Shown piece by piece: positions 45,387 to 53,771 of a stretch of 64,000 nucleotides of DNA (position 1 is the stretch's first letter; the number at the start of each line of letters is the position of its first letter). This stretch comes from Stramentimicrobium sp964433555 (GTDB lineage: Bacteria > Atribacterota > Phoenicimicrobiia > Phoenicimicrobiales > Stramentimicrobiaceae): positions 1 through 64,000 of the forward strand of contig CAYSRG010000012.1 in assembly GCA_964433555.1 (NCBI GenBank), read 5' to 3'. The notes beneath the pieces were generated by a model. That model worked only from the letters and a program-made list of their open reading frames with translations, was not told where the DNA came from and ran no database searches. The translations under genes were made by a program, and so were the position numbers.

Positions 45387-46427
45387 ATGTCCGATAAGAA
45401 GAAATTAATGCAACTGGTTTCTGCTTCTGGTTGAGCAGCAAAATTGAGTTATCAGGATCTCGGGGAGATTCTAAGAAAACTAAACCATATTGTAGATAAA
45501 AATTTATTGAGCAGTTTTGAGCATTACGAAGATGCAGCAACTTATCGTATTAATAGCGAAATAGCAGTGATTTTTACTACTGACTTCATCACTCCCATTG
45601 TGGATGATCCCTTCGCCTTTGGACAAATTGCTGCTGCCAATGCCTTAAGCGATATTTTTGCTATGGGAGGGAAACCCCTGTTAGCTTTAAATATAGTGTG
45701 TTTCCCTGCTGATAGATTGGATGATCTGGAAGAAATGATAAAAGGTGGCTGTAAAAAGGTAATAGAGGCGGGAGCAATGCTGGTAGGAGGCCATAGCATA
45801 AAGGATCAGGAACCGAAATATGGTCTGGCAGCTTTAGGTTTGGTTCATCCTGAGAAAATAAGAAGAAATAATAATTGCCAGGAAGGGGATAGGTTGATAT
45901 TAACTAAACCACTGGGGACCGGCATAATAGCCACTGCTTTGAAGACAGCAGAAATAACCGTATCAGAGGCACAAGAGACAATTAACTGGATGATTAAGCT
46001 TAATAGTATTTCTAATTCTATTTTAAATCTGTCTATTAATAGTATGACTGACATTACCGGATTCGGATTTCTGGGGCATCTCAGTGAAATGTTACAAGGT
46101 AGTGATGTTGGAGCTGATATTGAGGCAAACAAGGTCCCGCTGATAGAAAAGGCCTTAGAGCTTTCCCATAAGGATATGATTCCCGGGGGAAGTCTGCTGA
46201 ATCAAAAAATATTTTCCTGTGGTGTGGAGAAAATGATAGAAATTGATTCAGCTAAAGAAATATTATTATATGATGCCCAGACCTCTGGAGGACTTCTTAT
46301 TTCGGTTAAGAAGAAAGATGCCAGACAGTTGCTGAAGCTATTAATAGAAGAGGGATTTAGCAAGAGTAGCATTGTAGGGAGTATCAGGAAGATAGCGACA
46401 AGTGATAAAAGAATAAGACTGATATAA
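45387..46427 (+). CDS. selD: Selenophosphate synthetase SelD, itself a selenoprotein
   Basis: A 346-residue enzyme that makes selenophosphate from selenide and ATP. The ATG at 45387 follows AAGGAGGTGAAGAGG. Codon 16 is TGA (45432-45434) within SASG-Sec-AAKLSYQDL, the position of the catalytic Cys/Sec of SelD. The protein continues in frame with FTTDFITPIVDDPFAFGQIA and MTDITGFGFLGHL. Without UGA readthrough the start would be lost and the called ORF would begin at 45444 with no active-site residue. Confidence 0.96.
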
Positions 46428-46520
46428 TTTTTAAGGATAGCACTTAATTTAAGACAAAACATTTTAAATCTGAAGTAAACTAAGTAAATATAATTAATAT
46501 AGAAAGAGGTTAAAGCAAGA

Positions 46521-47576
46521 ATGCCTAAAAAAAGTTTTACCATAATAGTAATTACCATTATAGCTATCTTTTTAGGGATTGGTTTTCTAATCAGTAGAGT
46601 AGGTGGTTATTATTCCGGTCCAGCAAAATTATCCGTTTCAGAAGAGATAGGAGATTTAGGAACAATAAAGTCAGACCAACCACAGACCCATATTTTTACC
46701 TTAAAAAATGAGGGAGGAGAAACTCTTATTATCGAGAGAGTCCAAGCTCCCTGTGGCTGTACTGCAACTGTATTGTCAGATAAAAATCTCTTACCCGGTA
46801 AAACCACCCAATTAGAGGTTACCTTTAATCCCAGGGGCTATGATGGAGAGGTGACCCAGTCTGTCTATATTTACAGTAATGACCCGAAAACTCCCAGAAT
46901 GAAAATTGCCATCAAGGCGATTGTGGAACGAGAATCTTCTCCCAAAATACATACATCTACCAGCAAATGGGATCTGGGATTACTCTCAATTGGTGATTCC
47001 TCTTCACTCTTGATAAAGGTATCCAATCAGGGTGATTTAGTTTTGGAAATTGAAAATATTATTCTCCCAAATCAGGTTTCTTATCAACAAGAAGTGCCTG
47101 AATTTCCACTATTATTGGCTCCCGGGGAGGAAATCGAGCTTAGTTTTGTTTACGATTCCCATGGGCAGGAAAGAGGAGCAATAAGAGAATATATTCGTCT
47201 GGTCACCAATGATCCAAATAGAAGAAATGTGACCTTAATGATTGAAGGTTATATAATAGAGAAAGCAGAAATGATTTCTATTCAACCTCTGCAGAAATTC
47301 ATAATTGCCGAGGAAATGGAAAATAAATGGTATGAAGCAAAATTTTTAATAAAGAATAATAGTGCTAGTGAGTTGAGAAACTTTTCAATAACCTCCTCTC
47401 AGGATTATATTACACCAAATAATCAAGAGATCACTTTATCACCAGGAGAGGAGAAAGAAATAACAATTAGAATTGAACAGCAAAGTTTATCTAATGTTGA
47501 TATTGAGGAAATACTTCAAGAGTATATTTATTTTAAAATAGCAGTTCCGATAGATATTAACTTTGCTCTGCCCTAA
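46521..47576 (+). CDS. Membrane-anchored DUF1573 protein
   Basis: A 351-residue protein with one N-terminal membrane segment (about 8-28) and an exported portion of about three Ig/ASH-like beta domains. The first carries the DUF1573 hallmark (VQAPCGCTATVLSD, then NPRGYDGEVTQSVYIYSND). The second and third repeats are more divergent. Its function is unknown; such proteins are often in Fe-S or redox-linked envelope settings. AAAGAGG precedes the ATG. Confidence 0.85.
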   Translation: MPKKSFTIIVITIIAIFLGIGFLISRVGGYYSGPAKLSVSEEIGDLGTIKSDQPQTHIFTLKNEGGETLIIERVQAPCGCTATVLSDKNLLPGKTTQLEVTFNPRGYDGEVTQSVYIYSNDPKTPRMKIAIKAIVERESSPKIHTSTSKWDLGLLSIGDSSSLLIKVSNQGDLVLEIENIILPNQVSYQQEVPEFPLLLAPGEEIELSFVYDSHGQERGAIREYIRLVTNDPNRRNVTLMIEGYIIEKAEMISIQPLQKFIIAEEMENKWYEAKFLIKNNSASELRNFSITSSQDYITPNNQEITLSPGEEKEITIRIEQQSLSNVDIEEILQEYIYFKIAVPIDINFALP

Positions 47577-47624
47577 AAAATAAGTGATGGTGAGGAAATT
47601 ATAAATTAGCTACTAAGGATGTTT

Positions 47625-47960
47625 ATGGAAGAATATATCAAAATATTCAGCGCCTTTTCTAATAAAACAAGATTACGCATTTTTCTGATTTTAACTGAGG
47701 GTGAGCTCTGTGTCTGTGAGCTCACCCGTGCTCTGGATATGGAACAATCCAGAATCTCTCACAGCTTAAGAGTATTAAGAGAAGCCAGGTTAATCAACAG
47801 TCGTAAAATTGGGAAGTGGATGTTCTATTCAATTAATGAGAATTTAGACTACAGATGGGTAACAGAGAGGATTTCAGATAAAATTCCCATGTGGAAAGAA
47901 GATAAGAGAAGGCTAAAAGAGGTGAAAAGCAAGAACATTAGAAAAGAGTGTAATTGCTAA
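47625..47960 (+). CDS. ArsR-family metalloid/metal sensor
   Basis: A 111-residue winged-helix repressor with the ELCVCELTRAL two-cysteine site and RISHSLRVLREARLI as the reading helix. The C-terminal KECNC gives further thiols. I take the ATG at 47625, five bases after AAGGA, over the ATG at 47619. It lies directly between DUF1573 and YdcF genes, and no arsenic transporter is adjacent. Its target may be the YdcF gene, which begins two bases after its stop codon. Confidence 0.88.
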   Translation: MEEYIKIFSAFSNKTRLRIFLILTEGELCVCELTRALDMEQSRISHSLRVLREARLINSRKIGKWMFYSINENLDYRWVTERISDKIPMWKEDKRRLKEVKSKNIRKECNC

Positions 47961-47961
47961 G

Positions 47962-48756
47962 ATGCTAAATTTAATGCTCTTATTGCGCAAAATTTTTATG
48001 CAATTTATATTTCCACCGGGAATTATCATTATTGCCATTTTACTGCTCTATTTTCTTTTAATTTATCGTAAGAAAAAGATAGCTACCATATTTACGGTAT
48101 TTTTAGTTACCCTTTTATTTTTATTGAGTTCCTGGTTAGGGGAACATCTCTTCCTGAAACCTTTGGAAGATAAATACATTCTTAATTCAGATATATTCAG
48201 AGATAGGGTAAATTTTAGCCATCCGCTAATAGTAGTACTGGCTGGAGACTTAGTAACGGGAAGTTTATCAGCAGGTGTAGGTAATGCTGAAGTGGGCGAG
48301 ATTACCCTGGTACGTCTTCTGGGAGCCTATTTTCTTTATAAGAAAATGGAGTGTCCTATTCTGGTAAGCGGAGGAACTGTTCCCGGCTTTGCCGGAAATA
48401 TACCAGCAGCTGATAGTATGAAACAATTATTAGTGGACTTAGGGATACCTGCTGAGGATATTATTAAAGAAACCCAGTCCAGCACTACTCTGGAGAATGC
48501 CAGCTTTACAATGGGCTTGATTAGAAGATATGGTTTTCAGGAGGTTATTCTGGTAACAAGCGCTGTGCATATGCCCAGGGCAATGTTTGCCTTTCAAAAT
48601 GATGATATATTAATATTTCCTGCTCCGGTAGACTTCTTATATGAAAATATTCATCCTGGCATACTAAATCTTCTTCCCAACAGAAGTTCCTGGGAACATA
48701 ATTTAAGAGCATTGCATGAATGGATAGGTTTGTTTTATTATAAATTGCTTTTGTAG
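47962..48756 (+). CDS. YdcF-family (DUF218) membrane protein
   Basis: A 264-residue protein with two N-terminal membrane helices (about 12-70) and a DUF218/YdcF domain: LIVVLAGDLVTGS, CPILVSGGTVPG, ETQSSTTLENASF and VTSAVHMPRAMFAF. Members bind nucleotides or act in cell-envelope synthesis (SanA, ElyC), but the chemistry is unsettled. It starts two bases after the ArsR stop codon, so translation is probably coupled. Confidence 0.88.
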   Translation: MLNLMLLLRKIFMQFIFPPGIIIIAILLLYFLLIYRKKKIATIFTVFLVTLLFLLSSWLGEHLFLKPLEDKYILNSDIFRDRVNFSHPLIVVLAGDLVTGSLSAGVGNAEVGEITLVRLLGAYFLYKKMECPILVSGGTVPGFAGNIPAADSMKQLLVDLGIPAEDIIKETQSSTTLENASFTMGLIRRYGFQEVILVTSAVHMPRAMFAFQNDDILIFPAPVDFLYENIHPGILNLLPNRSSWEHNLRALHEWIGLFYYKLLL

Positions 48757-48856
48757 TCTTGTACCTTTAACTAAAATAAAAAATTTTGCTATATAATATT
48801 TACATATTAGTTTATTAGGCGGTGTTTTATTATTTTTTTAAAAGGAGGTTTTTATT

Positions 48857-49045
48857 ATGCCGATTTTACAGATAGAGATATTGAAAGGTAGAACAGTAGA
48901 ACAGAAAAGAGAAATGGTAAAGATGGTTACTGATGCTATTTCGGATACTCTGAATTGCCCTAAAGAAGCAGTAAGTATCATAATCAGAGAGATGGAATGG
49001 GAAAATTACGCCAGAGCTGGCGTGTTAAAGGCGGATAGCAAATAG
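48857..49045 (+). CDS. 4-oxalocrotonate tautomerase family protein
   Basis: A 62-residue subunit of the tautomerase superfamily. The N-terminal Pro after Met (MPILQIEIL) is the catalytic base, and RTVEQKREMVKMVTDAI is the typical helix. It should form hexamers. The substrate is unknown, and no aromatic-degradation genes are nearby. AAAGGAGG precedes the ATG. Confidence 0.92.
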   Translation: MPILQIEILKGRTVEQKREMVKMVTDAISDTLNCPKEAVSIIIREMEWENYARAGVLKADSK

Positions 49046-49105
49046 TAACCAGTTTTCCAGTTTGGTTTATAAATATTGAAATGCACTTAAAGGAGAAAAG
49101 ATAAT

Positions 49106-49561
49106 ATAAGAATTTTTGATGAGTTAATTGCCATATTTAATAATAAAATAATAGCAATTGCCTTCCTTACCTGGATTGTCAATCAGGCTATTAAGTTAAT
49201 ATTATTTTTTATTACAGAGGGAAAATGGGACCTAGGCAGATTTTTTGGAGCGGGTGGAATGCCCAGCACCCATTCTGCACTCTCAGTCAGTGTGGCAGTC
49301 TCGATAGGTTATATGGAGGGTTGGGATTCTGCTTTGTTTGCTCTAGCCAGTGTGTTTGCCATTGTGGTTATGGCTGATGCTGCAGGAGTAAGAAGAGCTA
49401 CCGGTGAACAAGCCAAAGTATTAAACAAGCTTATGCTGATATTTTTTAAGGAAAACAGACTGAAAAACGGGCGTATGAAAGAATTTATCGGTCATACACC
49501 CTTTGAAGTAATTGTAGGAGCGATTATTGGTCTATTAATAGCGACCTTATTTTCTGTCTGA
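49106..49561 (+). CDS. DUF212 (divergent PAP2) membrane protein, atypical start
   Basis: The frame encodes a DUF212 protein of about 151 residues with the pattern GAGGMPSTHSALSVSVAVS and ADAAGVRRATGEQAKVLNKL. Conserved sequence clearly extends upstream of the first ATG (49259), through a membrane helix (AFLTWIVNQAIKLILFF). Between the in-frame stop at 49088 and that region there is no ATG, GTG or TTG. ATA at 49106, ten bases after AAAGGAG, or ATT at 49112 are the start candidates. A rare start or a small sequence error is possible. Confidence 0.75.
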   Translation: MRIFDELIAIFNNKIIAIAFLTWIVNQAIKLILFFITEGKWDLGRFFGAGGMPSTHSALSVSVAVSIGYMEGWDSALFALASVFAIVVMADAAGVRRATGEQAKVLNKLMLIFFKENRLKNGRMKEFIGHTPFEVIVGAIIGLLIATLFSV

Positions 49562-49710
49562 TTTTCTTAATAATTTATTAATAAATATTTGTTATTGATT
49601 TTTAGCCCTTGATTCAGATGCAGCAATAATCCAGTCCATTTACAAGATGCAAAATGGTCGGATGGTAAACCGGAATTAAATTAATATTTTACTAGAAAGG
49701 GTTTATTTTT

Positions 49711-50598
49711 ATGAATTATAAGTTAAGTGAAAAAGAAATCAATGAGTTAAAAAAGGCACAGCAAGATGAGCTGGTAGGGGAACAAGTCTATGGAAAGTTA
49801 GCTAAATTAGTTAAAGATCCGCATAACTCAAAAATATTAGCAAGGATTTCCAATGATGAGAAAAAACACGCCCAAATATTTAAGAAATATACCAAGATGG
49901 ATTTAAAAGTAGATAAGTCAAGAGTATTTTTTTATCTTTTTATATCCCGGGTGTTTGGCTTGACCTTTGGGGTTAAATTACAGGAAAAAGGGGAAGAACA
50001 AGCACAAAAGAATTATAAGCAAATGCTTAAGGCTATACCAGAAATGAAAGAAATCATTGAAGCCGAAGAAAAACATGAAGCCGAATTAATAAATATGATT
50101 AATGAGGAAAAACTTACTTATATGAGTTCAGTAGTTCTAGGCTTGAATGATGCACTGGTAGAACTTACTGGTGCCCTGGCTGGTTTTACTTTATCCATTC
50201 AGAACTCAAGAATCATAGCTCTCCTGGGATTAATTACTGGTATCTCCGCCTCTCTTTCCATGGCGGCAAGTGAGTACCTATCTACCAAAGCAGAGCCAAA
50301 TCCGGAAGAGCAGGAAAGAGCAGGTAAGTCTGCGTTTTATACTGGAATTGCTTATATTTTGACAGTCATAGCTTTAATTACGCCTTATTTTTTAATTAGC
50401 AATTATTTCTACAGTCTTGCTATGACTATTATAGTAGCACTGGTTATTATTTTTATTTTTAATTATTATATTTCTGTGGCTAACGATTATAATTTTAAGA
50501 AAAGATTTATAGAGATGGCTTCTATCAGCATTGGTGTGGCAGCCATTTCCTTCATTATAGGCTATTTAGTAAAAACATTTTTGGGCTTTGAATTATAG
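49711..50598 (+). CDS. Ferritin-like/VIT1 fusion iron transporter (MbfA-like)
   Basis: A 295-residue protein. Residues about 1-130 are a rubrerythrin/ferritin-like domain with the metal-binding DELVGEQVYGKL, DEKKHAQIF and EAEEKHEAEL helices. The rest is a VIT1/CCC1 membrane domain with about five helices (VVLGLNDALVELTGALAGF, then SMAASEYLSTKAE). This erythrin-vacuolar iron transporter type exports or stores Fe2+. AAAGG precedes the ATG. A shorter VIT-like protein is at 12375. Confidence 0.9.
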   Translation: MNYKLSEKEINELKKAQQDELVGEQVYGKLAKLVKDPHNSKILARISNDEKKHAQIFKKYTKMDLKVDKSRVFFYLFISRVFGLTFGVKLQEKGEEQAQKNYKQMLKAIPEMKEIIEAEEKHEAELINMINEEKLTYMSSVVLGLNDALVELTGALAGFTLSIQNSRIIALLGLITGISASLSMAASEYLSTKAEPNPEEQERAGKSAFYTGIAYILTVIALITPYFLISNYFYSLAMTIIVALVIIFIFNYYISVANDYNFKKRFIEMASISIGVAAISFIIGYLVKTFLGFEL

Positions 50599-50669
50599 TT
50601 AGCATGCATTTTATTTCCATTAATAGGCATTATTAAATAAGTTATTTTAATAATTTTTTAATTTTGTTA

Positions 50670-50698
50670 TTGACATTTGATGAATTAATAGATATTCT
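50670..50698 (+). promoter_or_regulatory. Sigma-70-type promoter of the structured leader
   Basis: TTGACA at 50670-50675 and TATTCT at 50693-50698 with a 17-base spacer. It predicts a transcript of about 200 bases up to the first hairpin terminator. Confidence 0.65.
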
Positions 50699-50858
50699 AT
50701 AAAGAAATTTATTTAAAAAAGTATAAGTTATGTTAAAAGATAAAAATATTTTTAAATCACAAATAAACAATATTGATAATTCATATTATTTCTTCTACTT
50801 TATTCCAGAGGTAAACGCCTTTGGGGATTGGTAGAAGGTTATAATAAGTCTCTGAAAA

Positions 50859-50904
50859 AAACCACAGGCATTTACCTCGGTAAAAGCCTGTGGTTTTTAT
50901 TTTT
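50859..50904 (+). terminator. Terminator 1 of the leader
   Basis: AAACCACAGGC (50859-50869) pairs perfectly with GCCTGTGGTTT (50886-50896), followed by TTATTTTT. Confidence 0.88.
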
Positions 50905-50908
50905 ATAT

Positions 50909-50945
50909 AGCCACGGGTGATTAATTCATTCGTGGCTTTTTTATT
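50909..50945 (+). terminator. Terminator 2 of the leader
   Basis: AGCCACG (50909-50915) pairs with CGTGGCT (50931-50937), with an inner TGA/TCA pair, followed by a T-run. It lies directly after terminator 1. Confidence 0.75.
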
Positions 50946-51082
50946 TTGAGCAGAAAGGAGAAAAGATCATGTAAAAATATAAGGGGATAGAAAAATTACC
51001 AGCACTTTCGTTACTAGAAGGGAACAGACAGTTGTGAAAAATATTTATTTGATTAAAAAATATAAAAATTAAGGAGATAATT

Positions 51083-52582
51083 ATGAGGAGAAATATTTCA
51101 GGATTAATGACTGTTGTTGTAGTAGGTATATTAATAATTGGTTTTAATTTAGGTGCAATAGCTCAGGTTAATATTGAAGATGCTAAAAAAACAGTGATAA
51201 GTTGGGCTGATGAGAAAGCAGAACATATTAGTGCTATATCTTACCAATTGTGGGAGTGGGCAGAAATGGGCTTAACGGAGTTCAAATCTTCGGACTTATT
51301 GGTAGATGAATTGGAACAGAATGGATTTGAGGTAGAAAGAGGATTAGCCGGGATGCCAACCAGTTTTGTGGGAACATATACTCAGGGAACAGGAAAGCCG
51401 GTGATTGGTATTCTCGCTGAATACGATGCCTTACCCAATGGACATAGCTGTGGACACAATTTATTTGGTGCTGGTAGTGTAGCAGGTGCCATAGTTCTAA
51501 AAGAGGTAATGGAAAAGCATAATATTGATGGCACTGTAAAGCTGTTCGGTACTCCTACTGAGGATACCCATGGCGGAAAGGTTTGGATGGCTCGGGAGGG
51601 AGTCTTCGACGGATGTGATGTCTTTTTAAACTGGCATCCTGGAACTAAAAATGAATCTAATTATGGCTCTAATCTGGCAGTACAGATTTTAGAAGTTAAC
51701 TATAAAGGAGTTAGTTCCCATGCAGGTGCTGCGCCGGAAAAGGGTCGTTCTGCTCTGGATGGACTAACCATAAGCTCCATCGCTATGGAATTTTTAAGGG
51801 AACACATGATTGAACCTATGAGAATCCAGTATATTATTACTAACGGAGGTCAAGCTCCTAATGTGGTCCCAGATTTTGCTCAAATGAAACTGGTCCTCCG
51901 GGGACCTATGATGAAAGATATTGATGAACTACGTTCTAGAGAAGGTGGAGTAGATGATTGTCTTCGTGCTGGAGCTCTAGCCAGCGGAACCGATGTAACC
52001 ATGCAGGTAGTTGGTGCTTTCTATAACCAGATACCCAATAAAACAGGTTCAGACCTGGTAATTGAAAATATGAAGCATATTGGAACACCTAACTTTACTG
52101 AAGAAGAGAATCAATTTGTTCAGTCCCTTGCGGAAAAATATAATATTCCTCTCGGAAAGATAGATAGTTCTATCCATGAACCGATAGATGATACCTCGAA
52201 AGGTTCTGCTGATACTGGTGATGTCAGTTATATCGCACCACTTGTATCCTTTTATACTACTACCGAAGCACTCGAAACACCCGGTCATAGTTCAGCAAAA
52301 AAAGATCAGGTAGGTATGTCCATCGGTTGGAAAGGTGCCGTATTTGCAGTGAAGATCCTGGGTTGTACTGGTCTTGATCTGCTAACTGATGAGACAAAAT
52401 TAACCGCTATCCAGAATGAATTTCAGGAGAGAATGGTGGGAGTTGATTATCATCCGGTCATTCCAGCCGATTTATGGCCCCCCATTCCCAAAGAAAATCC
52501 TCCTGATTTCAAAGGACCTGCTGTACCAGTATTCTCGGAACCAGAAGTGCCAGAATCTCTTCTCTACTGGAAAATAAAATAA
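51083..52582 (+). CDS. Secreted M20-family amidohydrolase (AbgB-like)
   Basis: A 499-residue zinc peptidase/amidohydrolase with a signal peptide (about 1-28, ending GAIAQ). Metal and substrate motifs are ILAEYDALPNGHSCGHNLFG, GTPTEDTHGGKVWM, LNWHPG and SSHAGAAPEKGRSALDG. The closest pattern is p-aminobenzoyl-glutamate hydrolase subunit B. Family members cleave N-acyl amino acids or folate fragments; the true substrate is unknown. AAGGAG precedes the ATG. It lies downstream of a structured leader and is followed by a terminator. Confidence 0.88.
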   Translation: MRRNISGLMTVVVVGILIIGFNLGAIAQVNIEDAKKTVISWADEKAEHISAISYQLWEWAEMGLTEFKSSDLLVDELEQNGFEVERGLAGMPTSFVGTYTQGTGKPVIGILAEYDALPNGHSCGHNLFGAGSVAGAIVLKEVMEKHNIDGTVKLFGTPTEDTHGGKVWMAREGVFDGCDVFLNWHPGTKNESNYGSNLAVQILEVNYKGVSSHAGAAPEKGRSALDGLTISSIAMEFLREHMIEPMRIQYIITNGGQAPNVVPDFAQMKLVLRGPMMKDIDELRSREGGVDDCLRAGALASGTDVTMQVVGAFYNQIPNKTGSDLVIENMKHIGTPNFTEEENQFVQSLAEKYNIPLGKIDSSIHEPIDDTSKGSADTGDVSYIAPLVSFYTTTEALETPGHSSAKKDQVGMSIGWKGAVFAVKILGCTGLDLLTDETKLTAIQNEFQERMVGVDYHPVIPADLWPPIPKENPPDFKGPAVPVFSEPEVPESLLYWKIK

Positions 52583-52626
52583 GGTGATTTAATTATCTGA
52601 GAATGGCAGATATTAAAAAGTAAGAT

Positions 52627-52665
52627 AGACGAAACTTAAAAATAAATAAGTTTCGTCTTTCTTTT
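52627..52665 (+). terminator. Terminator after the amidohydrolase gene
   Basis: AGACGAAACTT (52627-52637) pairs perfectly with AAGTTTCGTCT (52648-52658) and is followed by TTCTTTTA. Confidence 0.88.
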
Positions 52666-52706
52666 ATAAAAAATGTAATTTATCGATTAATAGAGATGTT
52701 TATTAA

Positions 52707-52758
52707 TTGACAGGGATATTTTAGTAATATATAATTTAATTTAGAAGATACTAAAATA
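52707..52758 (+). promoter_or_regulatory. Consensus promoter and ArsR-type operator
   Basis: TTGACA (52707-52712) and TATAAT (52730-52735) with a 17-base spacer form a full consensus promoter. A perfect ten-base inverted repeat, TATTTTAGTA (52717-52726) and TACTAAAATA (52749-52758), flanks the -10. It would be the binding site of the ArsR protein encoded next. Confidence 0.75.
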
Positions 52759-52772
52759 AAAGAGATAAATCA

Positions 52773-53261
52773 ATGGATAGTATATTAGAAATTTTTAAGG
52801 CTTTATCTGATAAGACCCGCTATAGTCTCCTGAAGTTGTTACTGAAACATGACCTTTGTGTTCGCGCCCTATCTATTAGATTGAATATTTCAGAATCTGC
52901 GGTATCCCAGCATTTAAAAATTTTACGAGAGGTCGGTGTAGCTAAAGGGGATAAAAGGGGCTATTATACCCACTATTATGTTAATAGAAAAGTTTTAGAA
53001 GAAGTTTCTAAACATATTCTTGAGCTATCCCGAATAGATTCAATTGAAGATGAGATTTATCAAAAAATGTCTAAAAACCACCTTAATTACGGGAGGAGTA
53101 GAGAAGAAATAAAAAAAGACAATTGCCAGCATCCTGGATTAAGACCAAAAAATGATAAGTGCAATCAAGAACAGGTTCAGAAATGCCATGGTGATATAAA
53201 AGTCATCCCTTTGAATTCAACAGGAACACAAAGAGAAAAAAATAATTCTATGAAGCAATAA
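52773..53261 (+). CDS. ArsR-family regulator with Cys/His-rich tail
   Basis: A 162-residue protein. Residues about 1-95 are an ArsR winged helix (CVRALSIRLNISESAVSQHLKILREVGV), with a single Cys at the usual sensor site. An unusually long C-terminal tail (about 105-162) contains several Cys and His (NCQHPG, KCNQEQ, KCHGD) and could bind a metal. It begins an operon with two half-size permeases, and its own promoter has a palindrome. The inducer is unknown. Confidence 0.85.
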   Translation: MDSILEIFKALSDKTRYSLLKLLLKHDLCVRALSIRLNISESAVSQHLKILREVGVAKGDKRGYYTHYYVNRKVLEEVSKHILELSRIDSIEDEIYQKMSKNHLNYGRSREEIKKDNCQHPGLRPKNDKCNQEQVQKCHGDIKVIPLNSTGTQREKNNSMKQ

Positions 53262-53288
53262 GCCAAAATTGAAAAGGAGAATCATTTT

Positions 53289-53771
53289 ATGTGGCTTTTC
53301 TACCTAACAGGTATCTTATTATTGTTATCTTTTTTCTTTGATCGTTCTAAATCCAAAAAAGCCATCATATTGGCTTATCGGAGATTTCTCATTATTATTC
53401 CCTCATTTCTGATTATGCTTATCCTGGTATCCATTATTTTATTTCTTTTTCCCCAGGAAAAAATTATTACCTATCTTAGTTATGGAAGCAATATGGTAAA
53501 TATTATTCTAGCAGCGCTGGTTGGTTCGATAACAGCTGTGCCAGGATTTATAGCTTTTCCCTTAGCCGGAATATTAAAGGATAATGGAATTTCCTATACT
53601 ATTATTGCTGCTTTTACCACTACTCTGATGATGGTTGGCACCATAACTTTCCCGGTTGAGGTTACTTATCTGGGTAAAAGAGTTGCTCTTATCCGTAATA
53701 TTATTAGTTTTATCATTGCCCTAATTGTAGCCTTGTTGATAGGTCTTTATTTTGGCGAGGTTGCCCTATGA
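53289..53771 (+). CDS. Half-size permease subunit 1 (DUF318/ArsP-related)
   Basis: A 160-residue protein with about four helices that resembles one half of a DUF318-type permease (GSITAVPGFIAFPLAGIL, then MVGTITFPVEVTYLGKR). Its stop overlaps the start of a second, homologous-looking half. The full-length DUF318 protein at 7633 suggests that these are its split counterparts. AAAGGAG precedes the ATG. The substrate is unknown. Confidence 0.75.
   Translation: MWLFYLTGILLLLSFFFDRSKSKKAIILAYRRFLIIIPSFLIMLILVSIILFLFPQEKIITYLSYGSNMVNIILAALVGSITAVPGFIAFPLAGILKDNGISYTIIAAFTTTLMMVGTITFPVEVTYLGKRVALIRNIISFIIALIVALLIGLYFGEVAL

Larger units (their letters stand above)
50705..50945 (+). ncRNA. Structured leader RNA / attenuator candidate
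   Basis: GAGGTAAACGCCTTTGG (50808-50824) can pair with CCACAGGCATTTACCTC (50862-50878) with only two mismatches. The same downstream segment also forms the 5' arm of a perfect terminator (50859-50896), so the two folds exclude each other, as in riboswitches and attenuators. A second terminator follows at 50909. The 37-base loop holds GGATTGGTAGAAGGTTATAA, which does not match a riboswitch class that I know. The next gene encodes a secreted M20 amidohydrolase at 51083. Confidence 0.55.
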
